A stretch of 64,000 bases of DNA, from assembly GCA_963785765.1 (NCBI GenBank), contig CAWAWM010000002.1:682001-746000 (forward strand). The letters are read 5' to 3'. The stretch comes from DATBGO01 sp963785765. GTDB lineage: Bacteria; Actinomycetota; Actinomycetes; Streptosporangiales; Streptosporangiaceae. The position numbers and the translations under genes are program-made. Each line of letters begins with the position of its first letter. Positions within the stretch are counted from its first letter, which is position 1. Shown piece after piece: positions 57,744 to 64,000 of the stretch. The notes under the pieces are model-generated. The model did no database searches and was not told the DNA's origin. It saw only the letters and a list, made by a program, of their open reading frames with translations.

Positions 57744-58247
57744 TCAGCCGGCGTCCCCGCGCAGCGACAGCCTGAGGTCGGCCGGCTCGATGGCGGCCAG
57801 TCCATCACGTCCGATGCGGGTGGCCAGTCGGCCGGCGGCTTCGGCCAGGCCCGCCGGGTCGATGCCGTGACTGGCTGAGCCGGCGTATCCGCCCACTGCC
57901 TGGCTGCCCCTGCTCAGCAGGGCCACCGCGCCACGGGCGTTACCGCGCTGCGCATGCGTGAGGCCGACGGCGAGCTGGGCCAGCCCGCGCCACAGCTCGC
58001 GCTCGCCCGGTGCCGCGGTCCGCCAGGCGGCTTCAAGCACTTCGTGGGCCTGGAACGGCCGGCCGTCATCGATCAGCTGCTGGGCGAGCGCGAGAGCTTC
58101 GGCAGCGGGCCTGACCACGTCCTCGGGGAGGGCAGGTTCACCCGCCGCCTCGCGGTTCAGTGGCCGGCCAAGCGCGTCGCGGGGCCGGGCGTTGCGCGGC
58201 CGGCCTGCCGCGTCCCGGTCCCTGCTCGGGCCAGGCGGCAGCGTCAT
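57744..58247 (-). CDS. DUF309-family protein
   Basis: About 167 residues. The DUF309 helical core is evident: DGRPFQAHEVLEAAWRTA, ERELWRGLAQLAVGLTHAQRGN and GAVALLSRGSQAVG (about residues 58-115). A variable basic N-terminus and a C-terminal helix flank it. Function unknown across bacteria. ATG 58247 overlaps the stop of the epoxide-hydrolase-like gene by 4 nt (ATGA), so they are translationally coupled; the earlier ATG 58274 is inside that gene. Confidence 0.88.
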   Translation of the reverse strand: MTLPPGPSRDRDAAGRPRNARPRDALGRPLNREAAGEPALPEDVVRPAAEALALAQQLIDDGRPFQAHEVLEAAWRTAAPGERELWRGLAQLAVGLTHAQRGNARGAVALLSRGSQAVGGYAGSASHGIDPAGLAEAAGRLATRIGRDGLAAIEPADLRLSLRGDAG

Positions 58248-59167
58248 CGCTCCGGTTCGGGGTCGGCCAGCCACGCTCGCAGCTCGGCGTCGAAACGATC
58301 GGGCACCTCCTCATGCGGGAAGTGCCCGGCCCCGTCGATCAGCCGCCACCGGTAGGGCGCCTCGACGTACTGGCCCGAGCCGCGCGCGGCGGCGGGCAGC
58401 ACGCAGCTGTCCAGCGCGCCGTGCAGGTGCAGGGTCGGTGCCTGGATGGCGGTCCGCATGCTACGGGCGTACCGCAGCCCGTCCGGCCGGAACTTGGACC
58501 GGATGTACCAGCGGTGATACTCAAGAGCCGAGTGCGCAACCGACGGCAGGCCCATCGCGGACCGGTAGGTCTGCTCGGTCTGCCAGTCCGGCCAGCCCGG
58601 CCTCGACCAGGTGTTCAGCATCCGCCCGACGCGCAGCGCGCCGTCCCGCAGCAACTGCCGTTCCGGCAGCACCGGGAGCTGGAAGGCGAGTGCGTAGCCG
58701 CTGCGCCGGCCCTGGCCGAGCGGGTCGGACAGCACTGCCGAGCGCAGCCGGAGCGGATGCGGGACGGAGACGACCGCGAGCCGCCTGACCACCTTGGGGA
58801 AATAGGCTGCCGTGGTCCACGCGATGAGGCCACCCCAGTCATGGCCGACCACGACGGCGTTGGCCTCGCCCAGCGAGCGGACCAGGCCGGCCGCGTCCGA
58901 TGCGGCGGTCACCAGGTCGTAGCCTCGCGGAGGCTTGTCGCTGCCGCCGTATCCGCGCAGGTCAACCGCGACCGCGCGGTATCCCGCGGCACTCAGCGAG
59001 GTCAGCTGCTGCCGCCACGTCCACCAGAACTCGGGAAAGCCATGCAGCAGCAGGACCAGCGGCCCATCGCCGCTCTCGGCGACGTGAAATCGGGTCCCGT
59101 TGGCGCTGACTGTCCGATGTGCCCAGGGACCTTCGATAAATACCGACGCGCCGCCATTCGCGGGCAT
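58244..59167 (-). CDS. Epoxide hydrolase-like alpha/beta hydrolase (EphE type)
   Basis: About 307 residues. Oxyanion motif LLHGFPEFWWTW, GYGGSDKPPRGYD, nucleophile elbow VVGHDWGG with Asp as expected of epoxide hydrolases, cap-domain tyrosines around residues 150-220, and catalytic His in DGAGHFPHEEVPD. In Mycobacterium tuberculosis ephE follows marP, and the same order is present here. Likely detoxifies or processes epoxides in the cytoplasm. ATG 59167 is chosen, 4 nt after the holin-family gene; the frame upstream overlaps that gene. Confidence 0.9.
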   Translation of the reverse strand: MPANGGASVFIEGPWAHRTVSANGTRFHVAESGDGPLVLLLHGFPEFWWTWRQQLTSLSAAGYRAVAVDLRGYGGSDKPPRGYDLVTAASDAAGLVRSLGEANAVVVGHDWGGLIAWTTAAYFPKVVRRLAVVSVPHPLRLRSAVLSDPLGQGRRSGYALAFQLPVLPERQLLRDGALRVGRMLNTWSRPGWPDWQTEQTYRSAMGLPSVAHSALEYHRWYIRSKFRPDGLRYARSMRTAIQAPTLHLHGALDSCVLPAAARGSGQYVEAPYRWRLIDGAGHFPHEEVPDRFDAELRAWLADPEPER

Positions 59168-59171
59168 ATCC

Positions 59172-59627
59172 TCACCCGGCTCCTGATGCTGGCTGCGCGG
59201 TGGCCCCGGCGACCACCTCATCGCGCTTGAGCAGCGCAAGGTCATCCTGGACGGTCCGCCTGGTCCGCTTCATGCCGCTGAGCTTGCGCACCTTGATGTA
59301 CCCGATCAGAACGGCCAGGGCAGCCAGCAGGACGCAGCTGCCGGCCACGATCAGGAACGCGGCCCACGGCCAGATACCCAGGGCGACCAGGCCATAGGCG
59401 AACGCGAAGCACAGCAGGACGAGCACCAGGCAGCCCACGAAGGCGGCCACTGCGAGCAGTGCGCCGGCGATGCCGACCCGGCGCACGTCGGCCTTGAGCT
59501 CCAGCTTGGCCAGGTCGAGTTCGCACTTGACCAGCTGAGCTACGTCCTTGACGGCATACGACACCAGCTCGCCGACCGACGCTTCGCGGGCGCCATCCGC
59601 TCCGGGCTTGACTGCGGGTCCGGCCAT
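59172..59627 (-). CDS. Phage-holin-family (DUF1469-type) membrane protein
   Basis: A 151-residue protein. An amphipathic N-terminal helix (VGELVSYAVKDVAQLVKCEL) leads into KLELKADVRRVGIAG and two membrane segments (about residues 55-80 and 85-108), followed by a basic C-terminus (YIKVRKLSGMKRTRRTV). This is the actinobacterial DUF1469/holin superfamily VI pattern; despite the name it is chromosomal and not lytic as far as known. GAGGGGAGAG before ATG 59627 fixes the start. It begins the operon with the ephE-like and DUF309 genes, as in mycobacteria. Confidence 0.88.
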   Translation of the reverse strand: MAGPAVKPGADGAREASVGELVSYAVKDVAQLVKCELDLAKLELKADVRRVGIAGALLAVAAFVGCLVLVLLCFAFAYGLVALGIWPWAAFLIVAGSCVLLAALAVLIGYIKVRKLSGMKRTRRTVQDDLALLKRDEVVAGATAQPASGAG

Positions 59628-60149
59628 CTGAGCTCTCCCCTCTCGGGCTGTCACGTCAAGTCTCGCCCATTGCCTGCCGCGGCCCTTGCACCGCCGTCCA
59701 TTCTGGCGCGCCGGGTGTCCGGGCGCGGCTGCGGGGCCGGTTAGCGGTGAGCGAGCCCGCAACTCCAGGCCCGGAAGGAAAGCGCGGCCCGGTAGGGGAT
59801 TGCCGCGCCTGGGCGGCCGCTCGGTGCCGGTTAGCTGAGGGTAATGGCGGGAGCAACCCCGCAACGCGAGCGGCGCCCCGCTCGGGGGGCGCCGCCGCCT
59901 GCCACGTCAACCCGGGTTACCAAGCGTGCACCTTCTCTGCCGGATAGGTGCCCAGCTGGAGCGCCGCGTCGCCGCGCCGCCACCGTCCGCTGGACTGGCC
60001 TACCTCGGCACGCCTCCCGCGGCTGGTCGCGCGTGGGTACCCGGTTGCCGTGCCCGGACGATCGAGTCCGTGACACCTTTGTACGACGGATCCGCCGACT
60101 TGGAAAGCCCTTGGCGTAATCAATTCGTGATCTCGATCGATCGCCGTGG
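59628..60149. other. 522-bp gap without a supported gene
   Basis: No ORF here has both a ribosome site and protein-like sequence. A hairpin GGCGCCCC-N6-GGGGCGCC lies at 59872-59893 and may end the leftward HAD-phosphatase transcript. I looked for tRNA and common riboswitch cores and found none that I trust. Confidence 0.35.
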
Positions 60150-60971
<822 letters not shown>

Positions 60972-61115
60972 GATCCGGCAGCATAGGGGAAGAGGACCGC
61001 TAAGAAGGTTGCCTCTTGATGACGAGCCGAATGACTGGCTGGTAACTTTGGCTCGCTGCACGTAGGCTTTCATGGGTGACGGGACCGGCTCTACCCCCCC
61101 GGGGCCGGACCGTTC

Positions 61116-61150
61116 GGCGACCCCCGCTCTCCCCCCCGGCGGGGGTCGCC
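61116..61150 (-). terminator. 12-bp perfect hairpin after the helicase gene
   Basis: GGCGACCCCCGC (61116-61127) and GCGGGGGTCGCC (61139-61150) are perfect complements around an 11-nt loop, 75 nt downstream of the leftward helicase stop and upstream of the HAD phosphatase. It should end the helicase transcript. Confidence 0.7.
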
Positions 61151-61224
61151 TCATGTCCGGACACAAATGGCAAGTGCGTGACGCCTTTGTCTGGGCGCGT
61201 GCCAGGGCGCGTCCGGAGCGGGGC

Positions 61225-63447
61225 TCAGCCCGGCTGAGATCCGCTCCGGACGCCGCCGAGCAGGCATTGCAGGAGCAGCACCGCGCCCGTCTTGGACAGC
61301 GGCTGGTTGCCGTTCCCGCATTTGGGCGACTGAATGCAGGACGGGCATCCGGCCGCGCACTCGCAGCAGGCGATCGCGTCCGCGGTCGCCTGCAGCCAGT
61401 CCCTGGCCGCGCGGAACCCGCGCTCGGCGAAGCCAGCACCGCCGTCATGCCCGTCGTAGACGAAGACGGTTAGCCGCCCGGTAGCCGGGTGCAGATCAGC
61501 TGAAACGCCGCCGACGTCCCAGCGGTCGCACGCGGCGACCAGCGGCAGCAGCCCGATCGAGGCATGTTCGGCGGCGTGCGCCGCACCCCCCAGGTCAACC
61601 CCGAGGCCAGCCAGCCTGTCTCGCTGGCGGGGCGAGATCGTCCACCAGACGGCCCTGGTGCGCAGCGTCCGCGGCGGCAGGTCGAGCGGTACCTCGCCGA
61701 TCGGCTGACCGGTCTGTTCGCGGCGCCGGACGAACGAGACCACCTGCCGCGTCACCTGGACGTCGCCGAAATGCACGTGCGCCTCGCCCCAGCGTGACAC
61801 AAGTGCGGTGTCGCCCACCTCGATCCTGGTCAGCTCGCGGGCCGAGGTCGTATAGCCGGGATCGCACGCCTCGACCAGAGCCACCCGGTCATCGAGGTCC
61901 AGCGCGGCGACCAGGTACATCTCGCCCTGGTGCGGGTAGACGGCGCCGGAGTGCGCGAGCACGTGGGCGGACGGCTCATCCACCGTGCCGACCAGCCTTC
62001 CCGTGGTGGCCTCCACGATCCGCACCGGCGCGCCGCCGGTGCCGCGCAGCCCGGTTTGCGGCGCCCGGCCGCGGTGCGTCCAGTACCACCGGTCCCCGCG
62101 CCGCCGCAGCATTCCGTTCCGGTGCAGGCCGTCAGCGACCCCGGGAGCGGTCGGCCCGAACATCTCGACGTCCCCCTCGGTCAGCGGCAATTCCGCGGCT
62201 GCGGCACGCAAGTGCGGGGCCAGCACATAAGGATTGTCCGGATCGAGGACGGTCGCCTCCACCGGCTGATGCAGCAGCGCCTCCGGGTGATGCACCAGGT
62301 AGGTGTCCAGCGGGTCATCGCGCGCGATGAGAACGGCCACGGCGGCGCGGCCGTTCCGCCCGGCGCGCCCGGCCTGCTGCCAGAGCGCGGCCCTGGTCCC
62401 TGGCCAGCCGGCGATCAGTACCGCGTCGAGGCCGCCGATGTTCACCCCGAGCTCCAGTGCGGTGGTCGTGGCGAGCCCGGTGATGCGGCCCGCCGCGACG
62501 GCCGCCTCCAGCGCGCGCCGGTCCTCGGCGAGATACCCGGACCGGTACGCGGCGACGTTGGCCGTCAGGTCCGCTGCGCCGGCCTCGGCGAGCGCCCGCC
62601 TGGCGGTCAGCGCCACCGCCTCAGCGCCGCGCCTGGACCGCACGAAGGCCAGCGCGGGGACGTTCCCGGCCACGAGCTCGGCGAGCAGCCCGGCCGCCTC
62701 GGCCGTGGCGGTCCGCCGCACCGGCGCGCCTGCCTCGCCGCGCAGCGCCGTGAGCGGCGGCTCCCACAGCCCGAAGGTCAGCGGGCCACGCGGCGCCGAA
62801 TCCGCGGTGATCGCCTCGGCGTGCAGTCCGGTGAGCAGCCGCGCGCACTGCTGCGGCTCGCTGATGGTCGCGGAGGCCAGGATGAACACCGGCTCCCCCG
62901 GGCTCCCGGGGCCGCCGGCGCGGTGGTGCGCAGCGATCCGCCTGAGCCTGCGCAGCACCTGCGCCACGTGGGATCCGAAGACGCCGCGGTACCCGTGGCA
63001 TTCATCGATGATCACGTAACGGAGCCGCCGGTAGAACCCGTCCCACCGGGCGTGTCGCGGCAGCAGCGTGTGATGCAGCAGGTCCGGGGTGGTCAGCAGG
63101 TAGCTGGCGTGCGCCCGGGCCCAGGACCGCTGCTGGGCCGGGGTGTCGCCGTCGAGCACGGCCGCGCGGACGCCAGGGATGCCCAGCGCCTGCACGGCCC
63201 GCAGCTGATCCGCCGCCAGGGCCCTGGTCGGGGCCAGGTACAGGGCGGTGCCGCCGTCCATGACCCCGGTCAGCGCGGGCAGCAGGTAACCGAGGGACTT
63301 GCCCGAAGCGGTCCCGGTCGAGATGATCACGCTGTGCCCGCCGTGCGCGAGCTGGGCGGCGGCGGCCTGATGAGCCCACGGCCCCGGCACGCCGGCGAGT
63401 TCCAGCGCCCCGGTCAGCTGGCGCGGGACCCAGGAGGGCCACGCCAC
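61225..63447 (-). CDS. DEAD/DECH-box helicase with C-terminal zinc-binding DUF1998 region
   Basis: A 740-residue SF2 helicase of the YprA/MrfA-like, Rv3649 family. Walker A STGTASGKSLGY, motif II IIDECHGYRG (DECH), III SATISEP, V/VI TTALELGVNIGGLD and QQAGRAGRNGRAA. The C-terminal region has the four-Cys site CCECAAGCPSCIQSPKCGN typical of DUF1998/MZB domains. The product from GTG 63447 starts abruptly (AWPSWVPRQL); about 75 more residues (ARSGRLIHLEQLPARAAPG) lie in the next frame back to ATG 63676, so the gene probably has a one-base insertion near 63447. It neighbours bldG as in Streptomyces. Confidence 0.9.
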   Translation of the reverse strand: MAWPSWVPRQLTGALELAGVPGPWAHQAAAAQLAHGGHSVIISTGTASGKSLGYLLPALTGVMDGGTALYLAPTRALAADQLRAVQALGIPGVRAAVLDGDTPAQQRSWARAHASYLLTTPDLLHHTLLPRHARWDGFYRRLRYVIIDECHGYRGVFGSHVAQVLRRLRRIAAHHRAGGPGSPGEPVFILASATISEPQQCARLLTGLHAEAITADSAPRGPLTFGLWEPPLTALRGEAGAPVRRTATAEAAGLLAELVAGNVPALAFVRSRRGAEAVALTARRALAEAGAADLTANVAAYRSGYLAEDRRALEAAVAAGRITGLATTTALELGVNIGGLDAVLIAGWPGTRAALWQQAGRAGRNGRAAVAVLIARDDPLDTYLVHHPEALLHQPVEATVLDPDNPYVLAPHLRAAAAELPLTEGDVEMFGPTAPGVADGLHRNGMLRRRGDRWYWTHRGRAPQTGLRGTGGAPVRIVEATTGRLVGTVDEPSAHVLAHSGAVYPHQGEMYLVAALDLDDRVALVEACDPGYTTSARELTRIEVGDTALVSRWGEAHVHFGDVQVTRQVVSFVRRREQTGQPIGEVPLDLPPRTLRTRAVWWTISPRQRDRLAGLGVDLGGAAHAAEHASIGLLPLVAACDRWDVGGVSADLHPATGRLTVFVYDGHDGGAGFAERGFRAARDWLQATADAIACCECAAGCPSCIQSPKCGNGNQPLSKTGAVLLLQCLLGGVRSGSQPG

Positions 63448-63676
63448 CCGGCGCGGCCCTGGCCGGCAGCTGCTCCAGGTGGATGAGCCGTCCCGACCTC
63501 GCGCCCCGCTCCAGGATCTGGACGGCGCCCGGAGCCGCTTGCGCAGGGCGCGCCCGCGGCACCGCGCCGGGGGCAGCCTGATATGGCCCGATGGCGACGG
63601 CCGGGGCGCTGAGCTGGCCGGATCGCCCGGGAGGGGTCACTGGCTCGTCGGGGACGAGCGGCGCCGTCACAGGCAT
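63448..63676 (-). pseudogene. Out-of-frame N-terminal part of the DECH helicase
   Basis: Frame from ATG 63676 encoding about 75 residues that end in QILERGARSGRLIHLEQLPA, the usual N-terminal strand before the WPxW motif of this helicase family. The total from 63676 to the helicase stop is 2452 nt, one too many. The CCC run at 63447-63449 (GGG on the coding strand) is the most likely site of the extra base. Without it the protein would be about 816 residues. Confidence 0.6.
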
Positions 63677-63842
63677 CGGGTTTCAGTGTGTCATCACGAC
63701 GCAAGGTGCCTCGAACCCTGATCTGGTATAGACATGACCTCAGAGCGTGATTGAATGCGCGGCGGGAGTACGCCCGACCCCGGGTTGCCGGATAGGCTCG
63801 CCCGCACGCTCAGACGACGGCCGTATGGCGCTGGAGGAATTT

Positions 63843-64000
63843 GTGGATCTGAAGTTGGATCACCACACCAAAGATGGAATCGAGATCGTCGACGTGGAAG
63901 GCGAGATCGACGTCTACACCGCGCCGCGCTTGCGTGAACTCCTGATCGAGCTGGTCAACAGCAGTCACTTCCAGCTCGTGGTGAACATGGAGAAGGTCGA
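63843..64000 (+). CDS. bldG: Anti-sigma factor antagonist, BldG-like STAS protein (partial)
   Basis: The first 52 codons of a STAS-domain protein cut by the window end. Sequence MDLKLDHHTKDGIEIVDVEG then EIDVYTAPRLRELLIELVN is very close to BldG of Streptomyces; the phosphorylatable Ser would be just past the end. BldG is phosphorylated by anti-sigma kinases and controls development and stress sigma factors. GTG 63843 with GGAGGA 4 nt upstream is preferred to ATG 63825. The divergent DECH helicase beside it is the same neighbour as in Streptomyces, which supports the assignment. Confidence 0.9.
   Translation, partial: MDLKLDHHTKDGIEIVDVEGEIDVYTAPRLRELLIELVNSSHFQLVVNMEKV

Noticed and set aside
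59172..59627. Prophage remnant because of the holin-family name
   Set aside because: No other phage gene is near and the same gene sits beside ephE in mycobacterial cores.
59815..59960. Possible c-di-AMP (ydaO-type) riboswitch because of a CAGCTAACC word on the minus strand
   Set aside because: The surrounding conserved blocks are missing and the downstream gene is not a usual target.

Overview
The window is about 64 kb of very GC-rich chromosomal DNA from an actinobacterium. Codon third positions are almost all G or C, GTG and TTG starts are common, and genes overlap as ATGA. Mycothiol-type DinB and LmbE-family enzymes, an XRE-DUF5753 regulator, an ECF42 sigma factor with its YCII partner and a BldG homologue all point to the Streptosporangiales/Streptomycetales side of the phylum. 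I saw no rRNA, tRNA, CRISPR array or insertion sequence.

Layout. 1-4200: a YCII/ECF42 pair, a coiled-coil protein and a leftward trio of tiny genes. 4700-8200: XRE-DUF5753 regulator, 2OG-Fe dioxygenase and M20 peptidase. 8200-31350: accessory metabolism and surface genes (DinB-like/TPR protein with methyltransferase, AraC regulator, GNAT, GH12 cellulase, PRC-barrel protein, amidase, UvrD-type helicase, Acg-like nitroreductase, OmpR two-component system, lipoprotein, MFS pump, DinB, ChrA, an orphan cytosine-5 methyltransferase, a serpin-like protein, a PLP decarboxylase and an aquaporin). 31500-33450: a frameshifted GHKL ATPase, a DksA-type zinc protein and a LmbE-family deacetylase.

33700-51300 is the centrepiece: a complete [NiFe] hydrogenase locus of the group 1h (actinobacterial, atmospheric-H2) type. 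hypF converges on a leftward maturation operon (yceI - SIS - hypC2 - SIS - protease - hypC - hypD - hypE - hypA - hypB) in which most genes overlap by 4 nt or lie a few nt apart. An unusual GHKL-like/HTH regulator is divergent from the structural operon across a 456-bp promoter region with inverted repeats. The structural operon runs hhyS - hhyL - (three strong hairpins) - NifU/Rieske electron-transfer protein - DUF5947 - DUF6084 - a split conserved gene - DUF6893 micropeptide - small helical protein.

53600-64000 is conserved actinobacterial backbone in the familiar order nth/NUDIX - marP - (PAF-acetylhydrolase-like) - DUF309/ephE/holin - HAD phosphatase - DECH helicase - bldG. Here nth and the CoA-pyrophosphatase NUDIX gene are fused into one ORF.

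Two genome-level signals recur. Four genes (near 31701, 40858, 49744 and 63447) are each interrupted by a single-nucleotide frameshift, which means recent decay or residual sequence error. In-frame 15- or 18-bp minisatellites and other short tandem repeats are scattered inside genes or across stop codons.
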